The notes below the pieces were generated by a model. The model was not told the DNA's origin, did not search any database, and saw only the letters and a program-made list of their open reading frames with translations. The position numbers and the translations under genes are program-made. Below are positions 22,801-34,148 of a stretch of 64,000 nt of DNA, in pieces. This DNA is from Lumbricus rubellus (Eukaryota; Annelida; Clitellata; Crassiclitellata; Lumbricidae), in the NCBI GenBank assembly GCA_945859605.1, contig OX243824.1:20791445-20855444 (forward strand), in the 5' to 3' direction. Position 1 is the first letter of the stretch; each line of letters opens with the position of its first letter.

Positions 22801-24879
22801 GGCAATTGTATGTCATTGTGAGAGTTTGGATTGTTTTATTCTAGGTCATTGGAAGAGGTTGGATTGGGTAACTCTAGGTAATATTGAAGTAGATTGGTTA
22901 TTGGTTGTCGATTAAAAGAGATTGGCTGAAAGTTAAGTTCCAAAAGGGCAACTGGTATATGTGATCCACAGAAACAGAGTGGGTGCCATTTTGGACATTG
23001 ACAATGCCTGCAGTTTTTGTACTGGTGAGGTTAAAATATTTCTAGTCGTGCAGAAATATTTCTAGTCTTGCTTTTGACTGTATTGTAGCAGTACTTTACA
23101 GTTGCCATCAAAGGTCATTTACTTTGTGATGCAAGTGATACATGATTGGTGGCAATTGCATGTCGAATAGATAAAACATAATGCTAATAAACGGCTTATT
23201 TCTTTTCTTAAAAATTCAGAAACTTTGTATAAGCTGCTTAGTGCTTATGGTAGACAGTAGTTCTTCAGAACCACTATGTATCTGTGATCCTCACAGGATC
23301 TGGAAACTTCAAGATTAAGAATGTCATTCAGGTCAAAAAGGTACTTGGTTATTCTTATTACTTTGTTGCGAAATTAAGGAAATTGAAGAAGACCGACATT
23401 TTCCTTTCTGTACTTGACATCGAATCTTTCTGAACTCGCCGGTCATTCCAGCACATTCAACAGCATTAGATCGAACCCATATGTTGGCATGCTGGAAAGT
23501 TGGGGTGCATTTTTAATGCAAATACTTGTATTTACCATATTTGTTTTGCACTGCCTTATTGTATGTGGTTAAATAGAAATCTGCTTGTTTGCACTAATAT
23601 GGTCCCAGAAGTACACGGATGTTAACTTTGTAAATAGTTTTGTGTGATTGTGTTTTTTTTGTTCATTACTGACAACAGTGTGTTTGGTTTTATTCAAAAT
23701 AATGTTTGTTCTCTTTGTTTGGTGTTTGTTGTTTTTAATTTAAACTATGTTTTTAATGTCTCTCCTCGTAGGATGGAAACCAGTTAAGGTCTGAATAGGT
23801 GATTGATGGGTTTAAGGTACCCCTCAAAACTCAGTAACTTAGCCACTAGTAGGCCTACGATATTGCAGAGGCTGCAGGGTGACAATCAATGTTAAGAACA
23901 GTCAGAAAACATGACAAAGAAAAGACAAATAACTGTTGCTTTATTACAAAGTCAACCTCCTGACACTGCTAATCATTGCATTAGCAAATAAATGCTTCAG
24001 TTTAAAATATTTGTAGGTATGAAGAGTTTTTGTGCCATGTCGAATAGGCCTATGTTGCCCCTTTTTATATCTAAGATCTTATTCTATACTTACAATCTAG
24101 AAACTTTGTATTCCAATCTACTATGTAGGCCTAGGTCAAGATTCTCATAGGCTTATCAAATTAATTTTAATAATAATAAAAATACGTATTTTAAAATTAT
24201 TATCACCATTCGTTAGTCAAGCACTGCATGAAGACCACGAAAATATGCAGACTTAAACGCGTTTATTAATCACTGTTTATGATTTATACAAACTGCTCTA
24301 GTTTCATTTACAGAGTTTTCATGCTGCTTAATTATAGACACGGTGACGGTGCAATCCCTCCCTCCCCTCTGCCTCTCTCTCTCTCTTTCCCAAAGGTGAC
24401 AGGCAGCCAGCGTAGGACTTCAGCCATAAAAAGAAGACAAAAGTAGAGAATTCAGAATAAAAGGATCCCAAGTCCATCTTGTCCAGTTGCCGATGTGTAC
24501 CAAACTGTTATATCCACTCACTTGCTACATACTTACTTCTTTCCATGCATAGATATTATATCTGAATTTCCAAAAAACGTTCGCAAATCTATGGACTTTG
24601 TATGTTTATTTATAAAGTAAACTAGTTAAATAAAACGAGAAATCCTTATTAAAGAAAAATTAAATAATAAATAAATAACGAGTATTGATCAGAACGAATC
24701 TACACAGTGAGCATTAGTTTAAAAATGCGCAACACTGCACAGAAAAGTGCTTCAATTAATTTTGTGTTGGCTTGTTATTAAGTGTATGTGTTCAGCTCTA
24801 TCGTTCTGATCGGTGGGTGGTATCACAGTATAAAGATTATATTAATATGTATGTATGTATGTATGTATGTATGTGCACT

Positions 24880-25078
24880 TGTTATAGCGCCCCTTCAAGC
24901 TCTCTCTACTCAGAGGCGCTCCCGATGCAGAGCGGACACTGCATCGGAGTTTCACGTCGAAACGCTGAGCAATTGTAAGTGAAGGACTTGCCCAAGGTCC
25001 TTACGCGGGGAGGTGGATTCGAACCTCGGACCTTCCGGCTCCAAGGCAACGACGCCACCACTAGACCACCGCGCCTCT
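24880..25078 (-). mobile_element. tRNA-derived SINE upstream of FERRY3
   Basis: Complete copy on the minus strand: head GCGCGGTGGTCTAGTGGTGG, box B GGTTCGAATCC, body and tail TTGAAGGGGCGCTATAACAA. An ATGT microsatellite lies at its 3' end (24849-24873). It sits about 380 bases before the FERRY3 start codon. Confidence 0.92.
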
Positions 25079-25457
25079 TAGTGTTATTTATACTGTGGTG
25101 GTATCGTGACGAATTGTATTTGTAAAACTGGCAAATTTTGCAATATATTAATCCCTAGAGAGAAAATGCACAAACTTGATTCTGTTCTGCTCTCATTACA
25201 GGGGCGTAATTGCAGAACACGGGACGCTAGTTTTGTTAGTTTTTCAGCGGTTTTAGCGTTTTATTCAGTTTGTTACCCTTAGTGATGATCTCTGTCTGTC
25301 ACGCTGTGATTGGTTGACTAAAAAAATAAACATGGATGATGTGTAAATGGATAAGCTTTATTTTTGCTGTTGAACAACAGAAGTTACAATGAATATTTTT
25401 CATAAAAATGAATTTTGTAGAGATTAACTTGCAAAGTAACTTTCTTCAGAAGACGAA

Positions 25458-28400
25458 ATGTCGCCAGCTATACGAGACACGATATCTACTGTGGAACGAG
25501 AATTTACGTATTCTTTTTCACTTGGCGGTCGGAAGTTTATTCTTCGTGCTCCACTGAAGCTGCCTTTGGATCATCCAGTGCCAGAATTGGCTCATCGTCT
25601 CATTCTTGCTCATAATCTGCTATGCTCAGTTCAAGAAGGTAAGCATTTTTCGGATCTGTTGCATGCCATTGTGGGGCACGGTGGTGTAGTGGTGGAGTCG
25701 CTGCCTTGGAGCCAGAAGGTTCGAGGTTCGAATCCACCTCGCCGCGTAAGGACCTTCAGCAAGTCCTTCACTCAAAATTGCTCAGCGCTTCGGCGTGAAA
25801 CTCCGATGCAGTGTCTGCTCTGCATTCGGGAGCGCCTCTGAGTAGAGAGACCTTGAAGGGGCGCTATAACAAGTGCACATACAAACAAACAAGGGACTGA
25901 ACAAGTCCTTCTCTCACAATTGTTCATGCACTTTGGCGTAAAATATCGATTCAGCGTTTGCGCTGCAGTCGGGAGTGCCTCTCTGTAGAAATATTGAAGG
26001 GGCGCTATAGCAAGTGCTCATACTTACACACACACACACACCTTGTTGAGCAATGCATAAAATTTAAGTTTTAACGTCAGAGGCATTTTGATCACAACTC
26101 AAGACCTATCTTTTAAAACAATCCGAAAATTTAATGGCAGCCATAGGATTGTTTTTAAAAGATGGGTCTTTGGCCTTGGCTGAACTACAGTGCTATAAAA
26201 AAATCGTCTTATTATTCTTATTATTATTATTATTATTAAAACTGTTTAAGTTTTTCTTTGACGTGGCCTGTAGGGCACTTTAAAGAAGGGCATCTTAAAT
26301 TCTAAGGTTATTATTTAATGTGTTGCAGCTGTTTAATTCATGTACGGGGTTTGATCATCATTTAAATATCTGGTATCCGTCAGTGTTTGCTATTTTAGAT
26401 CTTTGTAAAGAACTGACTCGATTTGTGACGAGGGAGTTGTCGAAGCATGAGGATGAGTTGGCTGAGCAGAGAATGAAGGCGGTCAAGAACAGCGATGTCA
26501 ATGTTGACCAGTTGATGACCAACTGGACAAATGCTTTCACTCAGGTAAACCTTAATCTGAGTATTATTTGTGGGGCGCGGTGGTGTAGTGGGTATGTTCG
26601 TTGCCTTGCATCCGAAGGGTTGCAGGTTCTAATCCACCTCAAGTCACCACGTAGGGACCATGGGCAAGTCCTTCACTTGCAATTGCTGGGCAATACAAGT
26701 TCAGTTGTGCGGCTGAGCTTTTTAAGGAGGGCAACATCAAATTTCAGTTGTATTTTATTGTATTGAAGTTGATATTAGCAAGCATTTGATAAGGATGATG
26801 TTAAGTGTTATCCGCTTACTTCAAGATCTAGGAATGAACGTCCTGGTTTTTATAGAAGATTTTTGTTTTTTATGCGAGCAAAGGAGATACTTGAATTTTC
26901 TACGGTTGAGCCTCCGAGTAACGACATGGTCTTCTCCGAGGTCTATCATTCGCTCATCCACTCGATGTCCCTGGAGACGTTACTTCGTCTCGAACATACG
27001 TACGCTCGTGCGGTTCATAGGAAGCTGGAGCAAAGAGATCAGGAGCTGCTCAGCATCGAAAACAGGTAAATGAAATGACACTGCAAAGGGTTAATTTAAA
27101 GAGATCAGGAACTTCTCAGCATTGAAAACAGGTAAATGACGCTATATAGTATAAAGGGTTAATTTTGATTTCTGTTTAATTCTTATTGAAATTAATTTAA
27201 TTTATGAAAATTAAATTATTAAGTTGTTGATTTTACCATTTGATTTCCGCTAAAATAGAATGCCACCTCTCGAAAGTACTGTGCACATGAATGTCTAGAA
27301 GATTTTTAATTGATTCGTCTGAGCAAATGATGAGAATAAAGCTTAGGTCGAATTGACAGAATGCAAAAAATTGCACATCCACAGGACTGAGCAAGTCCAT
27401 GACATTCTAGGCTGTAAAAGCCATGAAACTGACATTATCTTATATTATACTGTTACAACTACATAATAGTACGTATCTTACATTCTTAGGATATGGTTGC
27501 ATGTATGATTCGAGTCTTAATTGGTTTTTAATGTGAAACAGCAAATTGTGCAAATTTCTTATGTGTGACAACTAATTTATGTCACGTATGACTGCAGTCA
27601 CATGACTTAAAAGTGTTTTCTCTGCAGACGTCTTATGTAGACATCTTATGTTGCATTACAGTGTATGAATTTGGTCATTATAGGCATCAAAAAGAAATGG
27701 AAGAAGCCGTGAAACTGCTTGGCATCACATTTACGGATGAACAGATCAACCACGTAGCTCAGCGTCACATTGAAACTGCCGAAGTAAGCTTTCTAGGTCT
27801 ACATAACATCAGAAAGACAGCTTAAAGGTATTCTATGGCATCGTAGAACTCTGTCCAGCTGAAATGTAACGCATAATGTGTGAATTTCAATCTTCCACGA
27901 GATGGTTGCGGCGTAGTGTACTGTTGAGATAATCTTTATTGTACTGTTTTGTATTGTATCTATAAATGTATATAGTGCCTGTTGCAGTGTACACTAATCA
28001 AAGGCACTCCCAGTGGCATTGGTTAAAGAAGAACATGTAATGTTGAAGTTGTTAACCATTTCATCTGTCTAATGTCAATTTGAAGGGGTTTTTTGGGATG
28101 CTAAAATTGCTGCAATGTGATTTTCATGTAATGCATCTGTGTCTGACATAGTTGATTAGCTCAATTTCTTATAATTAGACTTTTTATTATTTAAATTGGA
28201 ATTGATCTTTTAATTTAAAGATCTGTTGTTTCAGTTGTTCGAAAGTCGTTGGGCAAGTGAGCTGAGCAGCCAACAGGAGATGCAACGCAGGGAATACAGA
28301 GATTGGGTGATGAAGTTACATGAAGAGACACAGATGTCAGATGCCGTTCAGAAGCGTCTGTACGTTCTCTCAGTCATTGTTTATGGTGCTTTACAAACTC

Positions 28401-31400
28401 AAATGTGACTGAAAACAATAATCATGCTAAGGCCAATTGTGCACTGAAGTGTCGTTAAACCAAATCAGTCAATCAAGTGACTGAAAAATGATTGTTATTA
28501 TTAATTATGACGTTTATACAGCATCTCTTCAAGATAGGCTACTCAGAGCGCTCCTGGCCCAACCACTGCTAAGTAGGACAGTTTTGAGATTCTTCAGAAA
28601 CAGAGAGGAGTGGCCTCTGCGCATAAAGAGCAGTGTAACAGGGACACCATTCCAGGTTGTAGGACCAGCAACTGAAAATCAATGGCACTGTTAGATAGCA
28701 GTCCGCGAGTGAGGAACCAGAAGCTTATCTTGGTCCGCTGACCGAAGGGTGGATCGACGATGAACACCCAAGGTGGAACAGCAGAGTTCCTGCAGATACA
28801 GTGAAGCCAATGCACCTGTCGAATCTTTTGCCATCTAGAGCTGCTGCACAGTAAACGTTTTGGCAGATAAAGAAAGCTCAAAATACCGTTAGATAGAAAA
28901 TTGCATGCTCGACCAACATTTGAAGTGTGAATGCAAGAGTGAAAGATCGGCAACATGTGTTTGTGTGTTGGTATGTTTGTGCCTTTTGGTGTGTCTGTAT
29001 GTTTGTGCATTTTGGTGTGTCTGTACGTTTTGCTTTGTATTGTCAGGAGTCACGCCATTTCTGGACAGTTGGGCGACGCACGAGAGGAGATTGATGCTCC
29101 GATTTACACGAGGAGGGAGGAAAGTTTCACCGTTCATCTAGGTCAGCTGTTCTTGTCATTTAGTTGCACCCCACCGCTATGGTGGCTTCAGACTGTCTTT
29201 CTTAGCTTGTCTTTCAAGGTGTAAACAGCTGAGCAAATGAAAAACATTTAAATTTTGAATTTATGAAAGTTTTATAGACTTCTGCAAAATAAAGATTCAT
29301 GCTAGATTCTATCAAATCGATCAGAATTTGTATAGCTCCCCTTCAGGAACCCTGCCAGAGTCACTATAAAAAACAATATCAGGTGTTGTTCCTTTTAACA
29401 CAGCAAGGGGTGCAATATACCTTCTAATTTACAGTTTTGTGACAACTTACACTGCTTGCTGTCAGTAGATTAGCATGAAATGATGAGACGATTTCAAAAC
29501 GTAGTCCTTGGTGCAGACTCGACTGACTTTCTGGGGTTGTGTCAGAAATATGGTCTTCTAGTAACATCTAATTTTTGTGCTTAATTGTTTTCCATATTTA
29601 AGGGGCGCAGTTGAAGACGAGCCACAATCTGCGTTTGTTTAGCGCTGACGTGCTTGATTTGTGTCGTCATAGACCACAAGCCAACCGGTGCGTGATCGTT
29701 TGTCAAACTCCATGCCATGCTAAAATATCATTTTCTAATAACTATATTTGAAATAATAATAATATTATTAATTTCTGTTCATAAAATTTCTACCGTGACT
29801 GTTTTGTTTTCCACTATGCATCTTTTTTTGTTCCATCTTTCGATTTATTTTGGTGATAATATAATTCATTGTGTGGGTGTCCCTCACAGTGGGATTGCGA
29901 TCCCTTTTGGGTTTTCTCTTTGTAGCCGATGTCTTGTCAGTCTGTTATGGTTCTATATGTGAAATTGGTTGCACTAAAAAATATCTTAAATTATGTTCAT
30001 ATTTGTCAAAATCAACATGCTCTAATATCCTTTTCAAATATATTATGGCAATTATTTTCATATCTGTCAAAATCCAATATGCTATATAATGTCCTTTTCA
30101 AATATGTTATGGCAATTATGTTCATATTTGTTGAAATCCAACAGTATAATATTCTTTTCAGAATATACTTTAGCCATTCTGTTCATATTTTGCCTTGTTC
30201 CAAATCGTCTTATCCATTATTGCATGCGATGAATGGCCCTAGAGTTATAACGTCGGTGTGGCCAAGTTTTTGCTCTAAATCAGAGATGTTACTGATATTT
30301 TTTGCTAACTCTTTTGTTGAACTTCTCAGTGTTTTTGTTACTTTTTTTTCAGTGGATCGAGTCTGTCTGTCCAGCGTCTTCAGATGGCAATTTCTCTCTA
30401 TTCAAATTCACTCAATTGTCTCGTTCTGCTCGTTGACAATCGACTCAATTCCTTCACAGGAATAAAGCGAGGTTATTTATCAACTACTACTTTTTTCAGT
30501 GTACAATAGCTGGATGCTTGAACTGCATCACATTGAAAACATAGTGGCACGGTGGTGTAGTGGGCAAGTTCGTTGCCTTGAAGCCGGATAGTTGCAGGTT
30601 TGAATCCACTTCAAGTCACTTCATAAGGACTTTGGACAAGTCCTTCACTTGCAATTGCTCAGCACTTCGGCGTGAAGCTCCGATTCAGTGTCCGTGCTGT
30701 AGTCGGGAGCGCTTCTGAGTAGAAATCTTGAAGGGGCGCTATAACAAGTGCACATACATACATACATAGTCTGCACCGGAGTAATTTCTTCAGAAATCAA
30801 TCATTTCATTTATTAGAAGTGCCAAGCTGACATGGACGCAACTTAAATGAACAATATTGCAGCTGTAGAAATATATGATAAATTTTGATTCAAGAAAGAT
30901 GGCAATTTTTTTATCAAAGTAATGCTTTTGGAGTACTTTATACAACCAGTAACAACATGTAGCTAAAAATGCATATACCGTGCTTAATGTGTATTGTATA
31001 CATGTTGAAGAAATTCTAATTTCATATAGAACTATTTGCAGCATATGATTATTAGCCCTATTACTTTTCATCTAGTTTATTACTAATTATTACTTTGATG
31101 TATTATTCCAATGTTTTTTGTCCAATAGGCGTTTAGGTGTTTGCAAGTGGAGTAATAAAGAATTTACTTACTTACTTTTCCGCTTGCAGGATAGAAAATT
31201 TGTAGGAAGTGTTTACATGATTTTTTAGTTGTGAAAATATAAGCCACTCTCACATTGTCTCATTTGATGGGTATGACATTCTTGTATCAGACTTGTTTAG
31301 TGCTGACCAGCATTTTGATTGTGTCAGTCAACAGTGGCAAGTAGGATTTTTATAAGTGGTTACATTAAATTTGACCTTCTTTCAGGAACAATTAAGTCAA

Positions 31401-34148
31401 TTAAGTATCCTGGTTTGAACACTATGTACACTACACAGATTTCGTTTGGCTTCTCCTAGTTCCATGCACTTGGAACACCTCTGAATAGCTTGTTCTGGGA
31501 AAGATGCTTTATAAGTCCGTAGATAAAAAATAGAATCAAATTACATGACCAACAAGTTCTTACCAGTACATTAATTCATCATTATTTTAGTGATTGGGTT
31601 TCACTATAATTTTATTGAGTAGAGTTTGCAAAGGTCTGCGAGCAGTCGACTGATTTCCATTTTCCGAACGTTGAGCAGCAGTTTGAGCAGATCGAGCAGA
31701 GTGTTCTCGAAGCGAAGGATTGGCGCGTGAGGAAGAAGACGCTGAACGTGGATGGGGATGGCGACCGGATCAGTCTGAAGAGCTACGGGAGTGCTGCTTC
31801 CATAGATGTAGGTGCCACAGCTTTGTTCTTCTGTTTATTGTCTTTAAGAACTATGCCTTCTCGGTGGTAGGCCTCTCGACCTGAAATGTCCTCCCCTTGA
31901 TGTTCTACCTCCATTCTAGTATTCCTGTCTTTCCTTTCTCATCTTAAGACAGTTTTATTTGGCTATACTGTGGTTGGGAGTGCCTCTGAGTAGTGCCATT
32001 TAAGAGGCGCTATGCAAATTCTTGTTATGTATGAATGAAAATGCAGTTTCTTATATCATCAATCAATCAGCCTTTTACTAACTTAAAAGCAGCAGAAATC
32101 TCTTGCAGAACAAAAAGTTCAAGATTAATCTGCAAATGTTGTCAACAGGACAACCACAGAGGATAAGGAAATCCGCTAATACAGAGCTGTCCATTTTTTC
32201 ATTTTTAAATGTAGTTATAGATGGTACAGATGTAGTGACAGATAGGTGTGATTGTGTTACATTGTTTTTTTGTTAAGTGACAGTAATGTTTTTGCATTGT
32301 AGTTTTTGTGTGTAACATTTGTTTGTTTGTATGCGCACTTGTTATAGCGACCCTTCAACCTCCATACTCAGAGGTGCTCCCGACTACAGAGCGGACACTG
32401 CATCGGAGTTTCACGCCGAAGCGTTGAGCAATTGCAAGTGAAGGACTTGCCCAAGGTCCCTATGCGACCAATTGAGGTGGATTCGAACCTGCAACCCTTC
32501 GACTGCAAGGCAACGAACATACCCACTACACCACCGCGTGTGGTTTGTTATTTTGCAGCGTGACGAAAGAAGTATTCTGATGCAGTCGGGAGATTTCTAC
32601 ATAACAAGACATTCCAATCTGTCTGAGGTGCACATCGTTTTCCATCTGATCAGCGACGATAGCATTTGTTCATCTGTATCCGAGATATCGTCGAGACATC
32701 CGATAATCATGGGATATCGAAATATCCTCAAGAGTTGCTTCAGATACAACGTTCGAAACATCACGCTGCCTCTCCTTCTAGTCCATGAAATGTCAGAGGT
32801 GAGGTTTTGTACAGTTTGTATCATCATTTACTGTTTTATTTAACAAGCCCTGGTTGATAAGAATTTAGCGAAGAACTTGCGCTAGAATGTACGGGTAGCC
32901 AGCGCAGTTTGTTGTTGAAGAGTTAATCATATCGTATGTAGAAATTTATAGAGCGTCCCTCACAGCATAGGCTATTCAGATGCGTTCTCAGCACAGTTAT
33001 TAATAGTTGGGAGCAGCTCTGAGTAAAGATCTTTGAAGGAGCGCTATATAAATTTATGTGATTGATTGATTGATTGATTGATTGAGTTGACATGAGTAAC
33101 ATGATTGTGATGTAGTTGTTGATATGTCCTTCACTCAGGAGATGACTATTCCGTGGTGTCTGAAGAGAGCAGAGCTCGTCTTTAAGTGTGTCAAAGGTTT
33201 CATCATGGAACTCGGCCTGTGGAACAGCCAGGAGTCATGCACCATCCAGTTCCTTGTGCCAAAGGTAGGAACTGATTGAAAGAAGTTATCGTATGAAACT
33301 TGCTTTGCCTTGTATCTTCTGGTTGCTGCTAAATCACACTGTGCTACCCTAAAAAGTGGCAGCACGGAGTTCATATTTAAAAATAAGTGCCTGGACGCCG
33401 TCCATGACCGTCCAGTCACATTTTAAGCCCTGCTTATAACAGTAAATGTTAGTAACATCTGGAATACCAGTGTAAAGTTTTGTCATAGGATAACTTTGAT
33501 ATATAATCATACTCATACGCATCTGAACTAACCACAAACCACCCATTTCTTTTGTGCCATTCCCGCCTTCATTACAACATTTCCTAAGTTCTGTAAGCAA
33601 TCTGATTATACCCACAGAAACTTCTTTGTAGAATTATTTCTTCAGGCACCAGTAGCTAACTGTTTCAAATGCCCCATCATGTGGGTCATATGCGATCAAA
33701 CAACCCTTTTCTATTTCCATTGCATGTTATAATTATAGCATTGCATATAATACCATTATGATCGTATCATATAAGAGAATTTATAAAGCACCTCTTGCAC
33801 TATTAGCTATTCAGAGGCGCTCTTAGCATGACATCCCTGATAAAATAAGAAAGTCTTCAATCATGTCTACTAAATTTACTATTTCAATTTGTAACAAGTT
33901 ATCGTTGGTTGCAGTTTTTAATTCTGTGGCAACTGGCAATGCATGCTTTATAGTATTAGCCTAAAATTGGGAGCGCCTCTGAACGGTTCACCCTACTAGA
34001 GGCGCTTTATAAATGTTTAAAAACAATACAAAATTGAATGTGCATTGTTTGTCTGTGTTAGACATTGTCTGATGAAACGTTTGCATCTCTAAGCAACATG
34101 ATGCCGACTATATTTCGCATGTCTAATCCAGTCATGGCCAAGTCTTGA
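25458..34148 (+). CDS. FERRY3: FERRY3 (C12orf4) orthologue, FERRY Rab5-effector complex subunit
   Basis: Twelve exons read in phase: 25458-25638, 26399-26544, 26884-27065, 27684-27783, 28235-28359, 29047-29141, 29603-29687, 30353-30471, 31623-31807, 32559-32798, 33139-33264 and 34062-34148. All have GT/AG borders. Their sum is 1671 bases, 556 residues plus stop, against 552 in human. Recognisable blocks in order are EVYHSLIHS with LETLLRLEH (exon 3), [13 protein letters not shown] (exons 6-7), [11 protein letters not shown] (exon 8), [14 protein letters not shown] and [11 protein letters not shown] (exon 10), [18 protein letters not shown] (exon 11) and a C-terminal [11 protein letters not shown]. 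In mammals FERRY3 joins TBCK, PPP1R21, CRYZL1 and GATD1 in a Rab5 effector that carries mRNAs on early endosomes. The exon 5 donor (CT before GTACGT) was chosen by phase. Exons 1, 2 and 10 have SINEs within about 35 bases of a splice site. ATTAAA at 34342 is a candidate poly(A) signal. Confidence 0.95.
25671..25872 (+). mobile_element. tRNA-derived SINE just after FERRY3 exon 1
   Basis: Full copy: head GCACGGTGGTGTAGTGGTGG, box B GGTTCGAATCC, body GTGAAACTCCGATGCAGTG and tail GGAGCGCCTCTGAGTAG with TTGAAGGGGCGCTATAACAA. It starts about 32 bases after the exon 1 donor, and the exon 1 frame stays open through it, so an unspliced message would read into the SINE. Confidence 0.93.
25892..26015 (+). 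mobile_element. Headless SINE copy following the previous one
   Basis: The copy starts at the GGGACTGAACAAGTCCTTCT body segment, then GGCGTAAAATATCGATTCAG and the tail GGGAGTGCCTCT to GGGGCGCTATAGCAAGTGC. The arrangement (full copy, then headless copy) is the same as at 15810-16190. Confidence 0.85.
26570..26700 (+). mobile_element. 3'-truncated SINE just after FERRY3 exon 2
   Basis: Head GGGGCGCGGTGGTGTAGTGG, box B-like GGTTCTAATCC and body up to CACTTGCAATTGCTGGGCAA; the tail is absent. It starts about 25 bases after the exon 2 donor. Confidence 0.85.
27030..27165 (+). repeat. Tandem duplication of the FERRY3 exon 3 end and its splice donor
   Basis: AAAGAGATCAGGAGCTGCTC, CAGCATCGAAAACAG and the donor GTAAATGA at about 27033-27074 are repeated at about 27101-27142 with a few changes (AACTTC, ATTGAAAACAG, GTAAATGA). 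Both copies are followed by AAAGGGTTAATTT. The first donor (27066) gives the correct phase into exon 4; the second is a potential decoy donor in the intron. Confidence 0.85.
28500..28735 (-). mobile_element. LINE 3' end in FERRY3 intron 5
   Basis: On the minus strand the translation reads [14 protein letters not shown], then [11 protein letters not shown] and [10 protein letters not shown], the usual LINE ORF2 C-terminus. It continues into the family tail (GAGCGCTCTGAGTAGCCTAT, CTTGAAGAGATGCTGTATAA). Confidence 0.8.
29315..29370 (-). mobile_element. Short LINE/SINE tail fragment
   Basis: On the minus strand this matches the shared tail: GTGACTCTGGCAGGGTTCCT, then GAAGGGGAGCTATACAAATT. A similar degraded tail on the same strand lies at about 27965-28030 (CAAAGGCACTCCCAGTGGC on the plus strand). 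No further element sequence was recognised at either place. Confidence 0.55.
30543..30745 (+). mobile_element. tRNA-derived SINE in FERRY3 intron 8
   Basis: Head GGCACGGTGGTGTAGTGGGC, box B-like GGTTTGAATCC, body GGCGTGAAGCTCCGATTCAG and tail GGGAGCGCTTCTGAGTAG with TTGAAGGGGCGCTATAACAA, then a CATA microsatellite end. It starts about 70 bases after exon 8. Confidence 0.92.
31835..32030 (+). mobile_element. LINE 3' end in FERRY3 intron 9
   Basis: A T-rich remnant of the ORF2 end (AAGACAGTTTTATTTGGC, equivalent to the LKTVLF block) leads into GGGAGTGCCTCTGAGTAG and AAGAGGCGCTATGCAAATT. Another short tail of this kind occurs near 31480-31515. Confidence 0.7.
32340..32543 (-). mobile_element. 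tRNA-derived SINE abutting the FERRY3 exon 10 acceptor
   Basis: Full minus-strand copy: head CGCGGTGGTGTAGTGGGTAT, box B GGTTCGAATCC, body and tail TTGAAGGGTCGCTATAACAA. The head end is only about 15 bases before the exon 10 acceptor (32558), so the branch point probably lies in SINE sequence. The exon 10 frame is open leftwards through the SINE to an ATG at 32472. Confidence 0.92.
32940..33090. mobile_element. Inverted pair of LINE/SINE tails ending in a GATT repeat
   Basis: A minus-strand tail (AATTTATAGAGCGTCCCTCA, TTCAGATGCGTTCTCAGCAC) faces a plus-strand tail (GGGAGCAGCTCTGAGTAAAG, TTGAAGGAGCGCTATATAAA). A (GATT)n run at 33062-33086 closes the plus-strand copy. Confidence 0.7.
33778..34018. 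mobile_element. Second inverted pair of LINE tails before FERRY3 exon 12
   Basis: A minus-strand tail (AATTTATAAAGCACCTCTTG, TATTCAGAGGCGCTCTTAGC) at 33778-33880 faces a plus-strand tail (GGGAGCGCCTCTGAACGG, AGAGGCGCTTTATAAATG) at 33966-34018. The segment between them includes AGAAAGTCTTCAATCATG, related to the LINE end near 2560. Confidence 0.7.

Larger units (their letters stand above)
17082..25457. other. Intergenic stretch between MMD and FERRY3
   Basis: I find no gene here. Contents: a small palindrome at 17250-17316, a TAGA microsatellite, a LINE 3' fragment at 19535-19720 with flanking TA and TTA repeats, a short LINE/SINE tail on the minus strand at 20315-20370, and a minus-strand SINE at 24880-25078. 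The rest is AT-rich sequence with only short ORFs that resemble nothing I know. Confidence 0.6.

Noticed and set aside
25675..25760. tRNA gene candidates at box A/box B sequences
   Set aside because: Box A and box B are present, but the cloverleaf is not preserved and each is followed by the same SINE body and tail in every copy, so they are SINE heads and not tRNA genes.
28594..29010. A 138-codon minus-strand ORF in FERRY3 intron 5
   Set aside because: It overlaps the LINE 3' end, but the conserved GPTTWNG motif is in another frame. No similarity to a host protein.
29929..30465. A 178-codon plus-strand ORF overlapping FERRY3 exon 8
   Set aside because: The frame is an AT-rich intronic run that extends into the exon; it differs from the conserved exon 8 frame ([11 protein letters not shown]). 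It is a shadow ORF.
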